Below, piece by piece: positions 1-9,004 of a stretch of 40,035 nt of DNA. Source of the stretch: Nostoc sp. PA-18-2419 (lineage in GTDB: Bacteria; Cyanobacteriota; Cyanobacteriia; Cyanobacteriales; Nostocaceae); assembly GCF_005869855.1 (NCBI RefSeq), contig NZ_SZNH01000005.1:251002-291036 (forward strand), given 5' to 3'. The notes under the pieces are model-generated. The model was not told the origin of the DNA. It searched no databases and worked only from the letters and a program-made list of their open reading frames with translations. Positions within the stretch are counted from its first letter, which is position 1. The number at the start of each line of letters is the position of its first letter. The translations under genes and the position numbers were made by a program.

Positions 1-1
1 T

Positions 2-391
2 GAATGTATCAAAACCCTAGAGGGGCATACCAGCGGAGTTTATTTTGTGACATTTAGCCCTGATGGTTGGCTACTTGCTACATCTAGCGATGACCAAACA
101 GTGCGGATATGGGACGTAAATACTGGAGAATGTCTCAAAATTTTAACAGGACATACAAATCGGGTGTGGTCAGTGAAGTTTAGTCCCAACGGTGAAATAC
201 TTGGGAGTGCAAGCCACGACGAAACGATTAAATTGTGGAATGTCAAAACTGGCGAATGCTGCAAAACACTTCAAGCCCCACGACCTTATGAAGGAATGAA
301 TATTACCAAAGCCAGAGGGTTAACTGATGCACAGAAAGCTTCATTAAGGCTACTAGGCGCAGTTGAAGTTGAATTAAAGAATTCCCTCTAA
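2..391 (+). CDS. WD40 repeat protein, C-terminal part (5' end outside window)
   Basis: The reading frame is open from the left edge of the window, so only the last ~129 residues are seen. They hold WD40 blades: GHTSGVYFVTFSPDG, then SSDDQTVRIWDVNTGECLKIL, then GHTNRVWSVKFSPNG and SASHDETIKLWNVKTGECCKTL. Each blade has the usual GH and WD (here IWD/LWN) ends. After the last blade comes a tail, ITKARGLTDAQKASLRLLGA, of the kind that closes many large Nostoc WD40 proteins carrying an N-terminal NB-ARC/AAA ATPase. The full protein is therefore probably a multidomain scaffold or STAND-type signalling protein, but its N-terminus cannot be seen. A GTG at position 47 lies inside a blade and is not a credible start. 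Confidence 0.85.
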   Translation, partial: ECIKTLEGHTSGVYFVTFSPDGWLLATSSDDQTVRIWDVNTGECLKILTGHTNRVWSVKFSPNGEILGSASHDETIKLWNVKTGECCKTLQAPRPYEGMNITKARGLTDAQKASLRLLGAVEVELKNSL

Positions 392-480
392 AGGATGGCA
401 GTATCTTCCCTGCTATCCTTTTGTTCAATGCTTGCCAACTTTCGCTAAATTGGAAAAAGGTAAACTCAAGGAAATTTTCA

Positions 481-1176
481 ATGTCAGCACAATTGTTACT
501 GGTGGATGATGAACCAGGGATACGGGAAGCCGTGAAAGATTATTTGCAAGAGAGCGGTTTCAGCGTTCAAGTCGCCAGTAACGCCCTCGAAGGTTGGGAA
601 TGGATGCAACTCAATACACCTGATTTAGTCATTTCTGATGTTATGATGCCCCAGGTGGATGGGTATCAGTTCCTCAAACAACTGCGGGAAGACCCCCGCT
701 TTCAAGCACTTCCAGTAGTATTTTTAACCGCTAAAGGAATGACAGGCGATCGCATCCAAGGCTATCAAGCTGGTGTTGATGCTTATCTTCCCAAACCCTT
801 CGACCCAGATGAGTTAGTCGCCATAGTCGAAAATTTGATCGCCCGCCGCACTGCTAAAGCTGCAACTACAACAGATGACCCTGAAACCCCTGATATTGCT
901 GAACTAGCCAACCAGATTGCCCAAATCAAGGCCTTGTTAACTCAAAGAAATGCCATTTCCCAATCTCCAGCCCCTTTCAAAATTGATTTGACCCCCAGAG
1001 AACAAAGTGTTTTAAACTTGGTTGCTGAAGGGTTAATGAACAAAGAAATTGCCCGTCGTTTGGAAACCAGTGTCCGCAACGTAGAAAAGTATGTTAGCCG
1101 TTTGTTTAGTAAAACCGGCACCAATAGCCGTACAGAGTTAGTTCGTTTTGCTCTAGAACACGGTCTTGCTAAATAG
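481..1176 (+). CDS. Two-component response regulator, REC plus LuxR-type HTH (Ycf29/NarL-like)
   Basis: This cytoplasmic DNA-binding response regulator has 231 residues. The receiver domain spans about residues 4-121, with acidic pocket D9/D10, phospho-acceptor D53 in LVISDVMMP, T83 and conserved K105 in LPKPF. A linker of ~45 residues follows, then a LuxR/NarL HTH (about 169-227, LTPREQSVLNLVAEG...NKEIARRL...VRNVEKYVSRLF). I chose ATG 481 because an AAGGAAA ribosome site lies just upstream and the protein then starts directly with the first receiver strand; the frame is open further upstream to 421 without homology-like sequence. The layout and HTH resemble the Ycf29/TctD-like regulators of cyanobacteria and red-algal plastids, but that identity is from memory. 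No histidine kinase gene is adjacent. Confidence 0.9.
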   Translation: MSAQLLLVDDEPGIREAVKDYLQESGFSVQVASNALEGWEWMQLNTPDLVISDVMMPQVDGYQFLKQLREDPRFQALPVVFLTAKGMTGDRIQGYQAGVDAYLPKPFDPDELVAIVENLIARRTAKAATTTDDPETPDIAELANQIAQIKALLTQRNAISQSPAPFKIDLTPREQSVLNLVAEGLMNKEIARRLETSVRNVEKYVSRLFSKTGTNSRTELVRFALEHGLAK

Positions 1177-1201
1177 ACATTGGGTGTAGGGAAGGGTAGT
1201 C

Positions 1202-1245
1202 AAGGAAGGGTGAGAAGCTTTTTTATAATCTTCTCACACTTCCTT
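1202..1245 (+). terminator. Hairpin terminator behind the response regulator
   Basis: A 16-bp stem with a single mismatch (arms 1202-1217 and 1230-1245, core GGTGAGAAG/CTTCTCAC) encloses a 12-nt T-rich loop 26 bases after the response regulator stop. It lacks a long T-tract after the stem, so it may act as a weak terminator or as an mRNA 3'-end stabiliser. Confidence 0.55.
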
Positions 1246-1716
1246 AAAGTGTAATTGGTAACAGGTAACTAGCTGCTAAACCATAACTTATTACCAGTAA
1301 GAGATAAAACATAAGTATTTCAGCAAATCGGACACTTAAGCTAAAGCAAAAAGCCAAAAGAAAGGTTATTTATTTTTACTTTGGTCTTTTAGATTTTCAT
1401 TTTATTTACACCTATTGTCCAACGCTCCATCTGTAAAGACACAGGGTTTTGTTTTTGCCCCTATGTTTTGATGTTAACTCAGTAAAATGCACCCGGCTGA
1501 ATTTGCTTTGAGATTCTACCAGTAACCTTTGCTACAAACTTTTTTATCAAGGAAACTGTTCCTGGGATTTCATGCTGCTAAAGACTTTTACAAATGTAGA
1601 AATCAAAATTATTTGATTAATTCTACTTACTGCTTAGTTTTTATGGCAACGGAGGTGTGAGATCGCTATTTGATTTGATACCTAATTCCCAACTTTTCAC
1701 TATTTAAATTACACCT
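1246..1716. other. AT-rich intergenic spacer, no gene seen
   Basis: Beyond the hairpin this stretch is AT-rich with stops in all frames. I see no RNA gene and no recognisable repeat. The genes on both sides point into it (response regulator on plus, small gene on minus), so it is a 3'-3' spacer. Confidence 0.5.
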
Positions 1717-2001
1717 TTAAGTTTGGGGGTTTTCAGCAGCATTACGCAAGCGCATTAGCTGGCGTCGCATTTGAGGTGAGGCTTTGAACTCTGATACTTC
1801 CTGCGCTTTAACGGACGCTTGTAGCGTCTCCAGAAAATCATCAGAACCTTCGGTCAAAGCATCGAGCAGCACTTGTAAGAGTTGCTCGCGATCGCCCAAC
1901 AGACTCTTTTCTTCAATCAACCGAAATTTGAGATGTATTTCGCACTCATAAACACCTACTTCGAGATTATTAATCTGGCGTGGTAATGCTTTGGAGTTCA
2001 T
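1717..2001 (-). CDS. Small conserved-looking protein of unknown function
   Basis: This 94-residue protein starts at an ATG with AAAGGA about 12 bases upstream on the minus strand. It begins with NNLEVGVYECEIHLKFRLIEE, which reads like a beta-hairpin. A helical centre follows (SLLGDREQLLQVLLDALTEGSDDFLETLQASVKAQEV), then a basic C-terminus (MRRQLMRLRNAAE). It has no signal peptide, membrane segment or cysteine. I do not recognise the family. The HIP1-like octamer inside it and the ribosome site support a real gene. The bases around its stop (GTTTGGGGGTTTTC) show no terminator. Confidence 0.6.
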   Translation of the reverse strand: MNSKALPRQINNLEVGVYECEIHLKFRLIEEKSLLGDREQLLQVLLDALTEGSDDFLETLQASVKAQEVSEFKASPQMRRQLMRLRNAAENPQT

Positions 2002-2893
2002 AGCTATTGAGATTCCTTTACTTAGTAGTCATGAGGTTAAGGAGGTAGATGTCCAGCAAAAAGTTCTTTATATCTTTTTTGAATCCAAAGTGCTTGAATT
2101 AAGAATTTTTCTTCATCAAACACCAATGTATTCCATTTCACTCTCCTGTGTTTTGTTTTCAAGCTCAATTTTCATTGTCTAGATTTTGATGTCACTGTGC
2201 CAGATGTAGCTTATGGTAAGCCATAACTATTATTCAGTTTTTAAGATTCTACACAATAAAGTTTCTGTAAGAAGTTGTCCGAGCTTTTTAAAGCTTTTTA
2301 CATCAACTTTATCTGAACGTCAATAACAGTTTGACTTGTTACTTAATTTTTGGTGTTTGTACGTAAGTAAAAGCGCTGATTTTTTTGATTTTTATTAATG
2401 CCAGAGGTCAGTCTAGCGTTATTCCGTAAAATTACTAGATGTACGTTTTTTTTCCAGAGTAAATTTATGAGAAATTGAGCAATATAGCTATTAAAGTAAA
2501 AATTTTTCTTCTCGAACAAAAATGTACACAGATCAAATTATTCCAGCAAAAGACCTTATCCTAGTGTCTTTTAGACTTAATAAATACAAAAACCTTAGCA
2601 GTAGGCAACAACAGCATACTACTCAGACAACGTTTGTCTTCCTTAAAGAAAAATTCTCTACTCATTAATTGTGGTGTGAAAATTATGAGGTACTGTCAGT
2701 ACTAGTAGCTAATTGCAACTTCAACTACTAACAACAAGTCAAACAGTAATCAGTACAAACAATATTTTTACTTATGTCAATTCAATATACTGTATTGAAA
2801 CTGCTCTGAAAGCTTGTAAATTAAGAGCATTCAAGCTTGAATAAAGCGTTTACAATAATTTCAGTGTAATTCACCCAAATCTTACACCTTTTT
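2002..2893. other. Long AT-rich spacer upstream of ndhM, with a 14-bp palindrome
   Basis: Nearly 900 bases separate the divergent small gene and ndhM. The stretch is AT-rich without coding signature. The one clear structure is the perfect 14-bp palindrome ATTCAAGCTTGAAT at 2829-2842, about 50 bases before ndhM, which may be an operator. A candidate -10 box TACAAT follows it at about 2851. No RNA gene could be identified, although a spacer of this size could hide one. Confidence 0.4.
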
Positions 2894-3253
2894 ATGGATA
2901 ACCCGATGCTGCTCAAGTCCACAACTCGGCACATCCGCATTTTTGCGGCTGAAATTGACCAAGATGGCGAACTAGTTTCGAGCGATCAAGTTTTAACGTT
3001 AGATATTGACCCAGACAACGAATTCAACTGGAATGAAGATGCGCTGCAAAAGGTTTATCGAAAATTTGATGAACTAGTAGAAGCATCTAGTGGCGCAGAC
3101 CTCACAGACTATAACTTACGCCGCGTCGGGTCTGACTTGGAGCATTATCTGCGATCGCTCCTGCAACTGGGTGAAATCAGCTACAATCTCTCTGCGCGTG
3201 TTACCAACTACAGCATGGGAATCCCCCAAGTTGCAATTGACGACAAGCAATAA
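2894..3253 (+). CDS. ndhM: NAD(P)H-quinone oxidoreductase subunit M
   Basis: NdhM is a small peripheral subunit of cyanobacterial NDH-1, the thylakoid complex that takes electrons from ferredoxin to plastoquinone for cyclic flow, respiration and CO2 uptake. It is found only in cyanobacteria and chloroplasts. The 119 residues match the family along the whole length as I know it: LKSTTRHIRIFAAE at the start, the block LTLDIDPDNEFNWNEDALQ, then VYRKFDELVEASSGADLTDYNLRRVGSDLEHYLRSLLQ. The start MDNPMLLKST is the usual Nostoc one. The gene stands alone, with a very long leader region on its 5' side. Confidence 0.95.
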   Translation: MDNPMLLKSTTRHIRIFAAEIDQDGELVSSDQVLTLDIDPDNEFNWNEDALQKVYRKFDELVEASSGADLTDYNLRRVGSDLEHYLRSLLQLGEISYNLSARVTNYSMGIPQVAIDDKQ

Positions 3254-3942
3254 GGTAGAGAACTAAGCCGCCCTTGGATCTAACGCAGCACATTTTTTCG
3301 TGTTGAGAGCCAGTTGCTTCTCTTGTCAAAGACGCTACGCGAACAAGCCTCTTAACCCGTGCAACGCACTGCCTCCTGTTGACTGTTGATTGTTAACTCT
3401 CAGCAGTCAACCAACTTAGAACTGATTTTGTAATTTAAACGCCCAATAGCTTACTTATATTTGATTGCACTAAAAAACTCGCTCTTAACTCGAAAAGGCT
3501 GACGCCCTATTCCTTGCTCCCTAGTCATGCAAATTAAGTTCAAAATTCAAAGCCGATTACTATATCTTAATTCTTAATTAAAGTTAATTATTGCTATCCT
3601 ACTTATAAACTAGATAAATACCAATATTATCTGCCTATTGAACATGGAATAATTTAGCAAAAGCAAATAGCACAGTTATGCTTGAGTTATGCTTTGGTGA
3701 CAGGTTGGAGTTAGTTGCTTTTGTGATGGAGAGTCACAGAGCAATAGAAGCTATGATGAGGCTGTAGGGTTAACTTGGGAGCATATTCTTTAGATAAGTT
3801 AAGTATTAGCACCTGCTGATAATCGCCAGCTAAAATCATCATTTAAAGTCTGGATATATCAAGTTTAAGCAAGATGAGCGGTCTAGATTGTCCCTACAAA
3901 TGCTGTTAAAGAAATTGCCAATCGCCGATCGGTGGGAAAACT
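3254..3942. other. Spacer between ndhM and the PP2C gene
   Basis: Apart from the hairpin at 3378-3411, this ~690-base stretch is AT-rich with no convincing reading frame. The part from 3660 to 3940 is less AT-rich and could be worn-down coding sequence, but no frame stays open and I recognise no family in it. The promoter of the following phosphatase gene must lie here; I cannot place it. Confidence 0.4.
3378..3411. repeat. Imperfect hairpin in spacer behind ndhM
   Basis: The arms GTTGACTGTTG (3378-3388) and CAGCAGTCAAC (3401-3411) pair over 11 positions with one G-U pair. The hairpin lies ~125 bases after the ndhM stop and beside text of the GACGCTACGCGAACAAGCC type, which is common in Nostoc spacers. 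It may be a late terminator or a dispersed-repeat remnant. Confidence 0.35.
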
Positions 3943-6198
3943 ATGGAAAATGACGCGGCAACGCTCTACTGTCCACATGAAAATTGTCAGGCTGCCAACC
4001 CCCTGACTCATAAGTTTTGCCAGCGATGTTCCACGCCCCTACCCAAAAATTACCTCTGGGCTGCGATGGATAGTCAGAATTTGGGTAACCCTGGAAAAAT
4101 ATTAGCCGAGCGCTATTTAATAGTTGATAAATATGTTCTATTAGATACGAAACCTGGTTTATTAACCCTAACGCCGGAGTTAGAGAATTTACAGATTCCC
4201 AGAGCATACTTGAGACTCATTCCCTACCGCTTACACGTACCGCAAGTATATGGAGTCCTTCGCCTAGCTAGTGACTCTTCAGGACAAGACATATTACTTT
4301 TAGAAAAACCGCCACTATTGCTTGATGAGACAACCCAACAAGTGCATCTAGCCCAAATGGCGATCGCCGCTTGGCGTGATGCTACATCAATGCGCCAACT
4401 CAATTGGTTGTGGCAAATAGCTCATTTATGGCAACCTTTAGCCAGTGAAGGTGTCGCCTCTAGCTTGCTTGACTCCTATGTATTACGAGTAGAAGGATCG
4501 TTAGTACGTTTGTTAGAATTGCGCTTCGACAAAGCTACATCACCAGAATTGCCCGAATTAGGTAAATTCTGGCAGCAGTTGATTGCTAACGCTAAACCAG
4601 CCGTAGCCGAATTTGTTGATCGGATTAGCCTTTCCCTGATCCAGGGAGAGATTCACTCACCGGAACAATTAATCGCAGTTTTAGACCGCGGACTAGCTGG
4701 GTTAGGGCGATCGCAAACACCTACAATCAAAATTATCACTAAAACCGATACTGGTCCTAGTCGCCAACGTAATGAAGACGCCTGTAGCCCACCCAGTGGC
4801 ACTCTGGTGAGCAAACCCCCCCAGCCCACAGGCTTAGCAATTGTCTGTGACGGTATTGGCGGACATGAGGGTGGCAATGTGGCATCAAATTTAGCCATTG
4901 AAACAATCCAACAGCAGGTACAGCAACTCACCAAAGTTCCCTACGACCACATAGACCCCTCATTACTGCTCAATGACTTAGAAAAAGCAGTGGCAATGGC
5001 TAATGACAAGATTAGTCAGCGCAATGACGCTGAAAATCGCCAAGGGCGTCAGCGCATGGGCACAACTTTAGTCATGGCATTGCCTGTGGCTCACGAAATG
5101 TATATTACCCACGTAGGTGATAGTCGTGCTTACTGGATTACACGCCAGGGCTGTTATCAAGTTACCCTTGATGACGATGTTGCTTCGCGGGAAGTGCGGC
5201 TGGGTTATGCTATTTACCGCGAGGCTGTGCAACAAAGTTCCGCAGGCTCTCTGGTCCAAGCTTTAGGGATGGGCCCTAGCACTTCACTGCATCCCACATC
5301 TGCACGGTTTATGCTCGATGAAGATGCAGTTTTTCTGCTCACCTCCGATGGTTTAAGTGATTTTGATCGCGTAGAAGAGTACTGGGAAACAGAAATCTTG
5401 CCGATTTTGCTTGGAGAGACAAACATCATCAATGTTGCCGATAGATTAATAGAAATTGCTAATACGAAGAATGGACACGATAATGTCACCGTCGCTTTAG
5501 TACACTATCAAGTCCAATACTGGGAACCAGAAATCGTCATCAAAGCAGTCGTTCCAGAAAGCTACTCTGCAAAAACTGTTGATTTGGCATCCAGAGGTAC
5601 AGATACATCAGTTTTAAGTAGCCCAAACCACAAAACTCAGGTGATTGAGGAAAATCAACCAGCCAAAACTCGTCAATTACCGCTACAGTGGATAGTTCCC
5701 TTATTATTTTTACTAGCAGCAGGTTGTGTGGGATTGTTCGTCCAACAATGGCGATCGCAATCAGGACTTCCAGTTGTATCATCCAATCCTACGCCAACTC
5801 AAAGTCCTATTGCAACTACACAACCACCGCGAACCCTTAATAACGTTGCTCCTGGCTGGGTAATCCAAACCAACAATCAAATCTCTTTAGGAAACAACCA
5901 ACTGCTTCCTGCTAAAAGTTTTTTAGAAGTTATCGATACCAAACCAAGTCCAAAACCAGCATCTGGAGATTTTTCAGTAGTTATGCGAGTTTGTACCAAT
6001 AAAGAGACGCCAACTTCAGCATCCTCCCAAGCACCATCTCCATCAAATCCTGGATTGAACGCCCAAAAAACAGTATCGATTCAATTTCAACAACTCAACC
6101 GTTTTGGAGTCTTTGTTTTGCCATCATCCGCACCAAATCCATGTAAAACTGTCACCCAACCCCCAGTTACTCAACCATCTGATATCAGTCCAACTTAA
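3943..6198 (+). CDS. Membrane-bound PP2C-type Ser/Thr protein phosphatase with N-terminal zinc ribbon
   Basis: This 751-residue protein likely removes phosphate from Ser/Thr of target proteins. Its N-terminus has a zinc ribbon (C10, C15, C26, C29). Residues ~45-250 look like a degenerate protein-kinase fold without HRD or DFG motifs; this is an inference from layout. The PP2C domain spans ~265-530 and has all metal ligands: R276-N-E-D279, VCDGIGG with D303/G304, GTTLV, VGDSRAYWI, TSDGLSDF with D469, and GHDNVTVALV with D513. One membrane helix follows (about 583-601, WIVPLLFLLAAGCVGLFV), then a Pro/Thr/Ser-rich linker and a C-terminal domain likely outside the cytoplasm. It is the first gene of a same-strand group with the CHAT-FHA gene 147 bases downstream, which suggests a common phospho-signalling role. 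Confidence 0.9.
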   Translation: MENDAATLYCPHENCQAANPLTHKFCQRCSTPLPKNYLWAAMDSQNLGNPGKILAERYLIVDKYVLLDTKPGLLTLTPELENLQIPRAYLRLIPYRLHVPQVYGVLRLASDSSGQDILLLEKPPLLLDETTQQVHLAQMAIAAWRDATSMRQLNWLWQIAHLWQPLASEGVASSLLDSYVLRVEGSLVRLLELRFDKATSPELPELGKFWQQLIANAKPAVAEFVDRISLSLIQGEIHSPEQLIAVLDRGLAGLGRSQTPTIKIITKTDTGPSRQRNEDACSPPSGTLVSKPPQPTGLAIVCDGIGGHEGGNVASNLAIETIQQQVQQLTKVPYDHIDPSLLLNDLEKAVAMANDKISQRNDAENRQGRQRMGTTLVMALPVAHEMYITHVGDSRAYWITRQGCYQVTLDDDVASREVRLGYAIYREAVQQSSAGSLVQALGMGPSTSLHPTSARFMLDEDAVFLLTSDGLSDFDRVEEYWETEILPILLGETNIINVADRLIEIANTKNGHDNVTVALVHYQVQYWEPEIVIKAVVPESYSAKTVDLASRGTDTSVLSSPNHKTQVIEENQPAKTRQLPLQWIVPLLFLLAAGCVGLFVQQWRSQSGLPVVSSNPTPTQSPIATTQPPRTLNNVAPGWVIQTNNQISLGNNQLLPAKSFLEVIDTKPSPKPASGDFSVVMRVCTNKETPTSASSQAPSPSNPGLNAQKTVSIQFQQLNRFGVFVLPSSAPNPCKTVTQPPVTQPSDISPT

Positions 6199-6345
6199 TC
6201 AAATAATCGATAAACTAGTAAAAACCTGGAATAATAACAGGTAATAACCAGAGTCAAAAACTGACAAGATAAAAAAGTCAAAATTTTTACTTTAGAGAAC
6301 TGTTATTTGAAATTATTTATTTTTAGCTTTTAGTTTTATGAATCC

Positions 6346-7926
6346 ATGCCATCCCTGAATTTGGCGATCGCCCGTCTCATAAATACTGGCACTGACAACT
6401 TCGCAATTTGGGTGGTCAAGGCTCCCTATCCCAGTGGCTATGTTTTACGTGACTGTATGTGGCCTGTTGAACTCACCCAAGTGTGGCAAGAATGGCAGCA
6501 GATGTTTACTGGTCATAGTCGTTTAGATCTTCCCCCAAACTCAACACCTCAAAATAGCAACCCATTGCCCATTGATGCGATTTCATTGTCTTCAGGTCAG
6601 ACGACTGGCCCTTACACCAGTCGTCTGATGCAATACTTAGGAATGAATTTGTGGCGTTGGGTATTCGATGGACAAATTCTTGGCAGTCTAGAACGTAGTC
6701 GCGGCATCGCTATGGGTCAGCATACACGCTTACGCTTTCGATTGGAAATTCGCGATCCAGATCTGATTGCTCTACCTTGGGAAATTATGCAGCGCGAGCC
6801 TGGTCAATCGGCTATGTCCCTTTCCCAAGATTTGCTATTTAGTCGCACCAGTAGTGAAGTCGATCCCTTACCATATTTACGAACTGACCAGACTTTAAAT
6901 ATCCTATTGGTTTTAGGTTATGATGACAACCTACAACTAGAACAAGAAGCGCTGATTTTACAGCAAACTCTTGTTGATACCCCAGTGGATAGTAATTCCC
7001 AAAGATATGCACCCTGCATGGTTAATCAACTCCTACAACCAACTCCAGAGGAGTTGATTCAAGAACTAGAAACCAAAGCATATAATGTTTTCTTTTATGC
7101 CGGTCATGGTTTGCCAGACCCGGACGGTGGGTTACTGTTTTTGCAGCCAGACATGACACTCAATGGTATAGAATTAGCTCAAGCATTGACCCGTACAGGT
7201 GTGAAGCTAGCAGTTTTCAACGCCTGTTGGGGAGCGCAACCAGCTGCTAGCAATCATCAAGCTATACCTGCCAGCAGTTTGGCAGAAGTATTAATTAGGC
7301 ATGGTCTACCAGCGGTTTTGGGGATGCGCGATGAAATCGCTGACCACGAAAGCCACAGTTTTATTCAAGCCTTTGCTGAAGCTTTGCGATTGTATCAGCC
7401 AATTGATGAAGCTGTGACCCTAGCTAGAAAAGAATTATTAACGCTATATAGATTCAATCAACCTGCTTGGACTTTGCCCGTTCTTTATTTACACCCAGAT
7501 TTTGATGGCGAACTGATTAAGAACCTAGATGAAGGAATTACCGAATTACCAGACACAGCCATTCCTGATATAGATTCGGTGGTTCCTAGTGCAAGTTTGC
7601 GATCGCTCTCTTCAAAAGATAAAACCTGGTTATTACGTTATGGAGTCACTCGCATCGGTCGCACTAAAGACAATGATATTGTCATTCCCGAACCCTCGGT
7701 TTCTAAGCGCCACGCTGAAATCTTCTGCCGCAATACTTTGACAGATGCTACACTAGTGCGAACTTATTATTTGCAAGATTTTTCTACCTATGGGACAACG
7801 TGGTTTTTAGGCCCTAATGGCTGGCAACAAATCCTCCGAGAGGAAGTCCCCTTGAAATCGGGTATGCAGTTAAAGTTTGGAAGTGCTAGAGGTGAGACGT
7901 GGGAGTTTATTATTGAAGACTCCTAG
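6346..7926 (+). CDS. CHAT-domain (caspase-like) protease fused to a C-terminal FHA domain
   Basis: This is a 526-residue cytoplasmic protein. The central part (~175-395) is a CHAT domain of the caspase/separase clan: NVFFYAGHG gives catalytic H254 and LAVFNACWG gives catalytic C294. The LPWEIM strand and the VLGMRDEIAD and TLPVLYLHPDF blocks are also typical. An FHA domain follows (about 425-515) with the phosphothreonine-binding set R436-I-G-R439 and S453-K-R-H456, plus STYGTTWF in the place of the usual NGT loop. CHAT proteins cut or regulate partner proteins. The FHA domain would dock this one on a phosphothreonine site, and the neighbouring PP2C phosphatase could reverse that docking; this link is inference. 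The start ATG 6346 fits the first strand (LNLAIARL). Confidence 0.88.
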   Translation: MPSLNLAIARLINTGTDNFAIWVVKAPYPSGYVLRDCMWPVELTQVWQEWQQMFTGHSRLDLPPNSTPQNSNPLPIDAISLSSGQTTGPYTSRLMQYLGMNLWRWVFDGQILGSLERSRGIAMGQHTRLRFRLEIRDPDLIALPWEIMQREPGQSAMSLSQDLLFSRTSSEVDPLPYLRTDQTLNILLVLGYDDNLQLEQEALILQQTLVDTPVDSNSQRYAPCMVNQLLQPTPEELIQELETKAYNVFFYAGHGLPDPDGGLLFLQPDMTLNGIELAQALTRTGVKLAVFNACWGAQPAASNHQAIPASSLAEVLIRHGLPAVLGMRDEIADHESHSFIQAFAEALRLYQPIDEAVTLARKELLTLYRFNQPAWTLPVLYLHPDFDGELIKNLDEGITELPDTAIPDIDSVVPSASLRSLSSKDKTWLLRYGVTRIGRTKDNDIVIPEPSVSKRHAEIFCRNTLTDATLVRTYYLQDFSTYGTTWFLGPNGWQQILREEVPLKSGMQLKFGSARGETWEFIIEDS

Positions 7927-8070
7927 TACAGCTATTGCACAAATGAATTTTGGTCTTTAGTGTCAATTTTAAAAATCTGTTTTTACTTTAGATAAAATCA
8001 AGTTTTTTGCGGAAATCTCTTCTGGGCGGTTGTAGCTGTCAATACTACCAAATAATCATGAGGCAAAAAA

Positions 8071-8715
8071 ATGACTAATAAAATTAATGGCTCAGACAGT
8101 TTTTCTTTCGAGTCTCAAGTAGATCTAGAATTTTTAGAAGGCTTGCTAGAACCAGACGATGCTACTTATCCTTGGAATCTGGCTGATGAAGAGTCAGAAG
8201 CTTATTTTCAGGAACTCGAACAAGATTTTGGGATGCAAGATTTAATAGATGAAGAACTGACAAGGCGCTCGCAAAATTTTTATAACCGTCTAGACACACT
8301 TTGGTCTGGTGTCTCCTTTAATGAGAGCCATAATCACCATCCACAACAGTCTCTAGTCCTTAATCTCCAAGAAAAATTGCGTAATAATTTTTGTAGTTGC
8401 GTTCCCCAAACATTACTCAACACCATTGCTGCTAAAGCTGCCGAGATATTTTCACCTCAGCAATTTAGGGGCGAGCAACTTGTTGAGTGCGTTCAAACAG
8501 TACTACCGACTTGGGGAGCAGAGGATCTTTTAGTCTTAGCTCGTCCTTTTGCTTATGCTATGCGAAGTAGCGAATCACATAACCCAACAAATACCATTAG
8601 TAATATTAATGATAGCGAATGGACAGCTTTATCAGAGATAGAGCAAGCTAAGGTCAGCTTGGCGATTGCTGATTATGCTTTGAGTCAAGTTGATAAATAC
8701 AAATCTGAATCGTAA
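8071..8715 (+). CDS. Acidic protein of unknown function following the CHAT-FHA gene
   Basis: This 214-residue protein starts at an ATG with GAGG nine bases upstream. The first ~75 residues are strongly acidic (LEFLEGLLEPDDATYPWNLADEESEAYFQELEQDFG). The C-terminal two thirds are predicted helical, with blocks such as IAAKAAEIFSPQQFRGEQLVECVQTVLPTW and SEIEQAKVSLAIADYALSQV. It has no membrane segment or signal peptide. I do not recognise the family. It lies 144 bases behind the CHAT-FHA gene on the same strand and is probably cotranscribed, so it is a candidate substrate, partner or regulator of the protease; that is a guess from position only. Confidence 0.7.
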   Translation: MTNKINGSDSFSFESQVDLEFLEGLLEPDDATYPWNLADEESEAYFQELEQDFGMQDLIDEELTRRSQNFYNRLDTLWSGVSFNESHNHHPQQSLVLNLQEKLRNNFCSCVPQTLLNTIAAKAAEIFSPQQFRGEQLVECVQTVLPTWGAEDLLVLARPFAYAMRSSESHNPTNTISNINDSEWTALSEIEQAKVSLAIADYALSQVDKYKSES

Positions 8716-9004
8716 TTTTAGGTTGCTATTCTTGTCTATAATAATCAAATGTTTCTAACAGGTATATTTATCTGCTAGTATTATATTGCCTTTTAAACAC
8801 TCCCAGATTCTTAGTTTTTAAGTATAAAAATACTAATTAGACTAAGGATAGGCTAGTTAGAAAATTAAACCATCTATCCCAAGACATACATATTTAATAG
8901 TGATTAGAAATTGGGAATTGGGCATGCCAGTGGTAAGTTAGGAGTTACTCTACTTCCACTTCAAAAGCTTCCAGAACTCCCTCATCCCCCATTCTCCCCA
9001 TTAA

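Noticed and set aside
1991..2182. 63-codon plus-strand frame overlapping the start of the small gene at 1717-2001
   Set aside because: It begins inside the neighbour's start region, has an AT-driven composition (Phe, Ser, Leu, Ile) and no family-like pattern.
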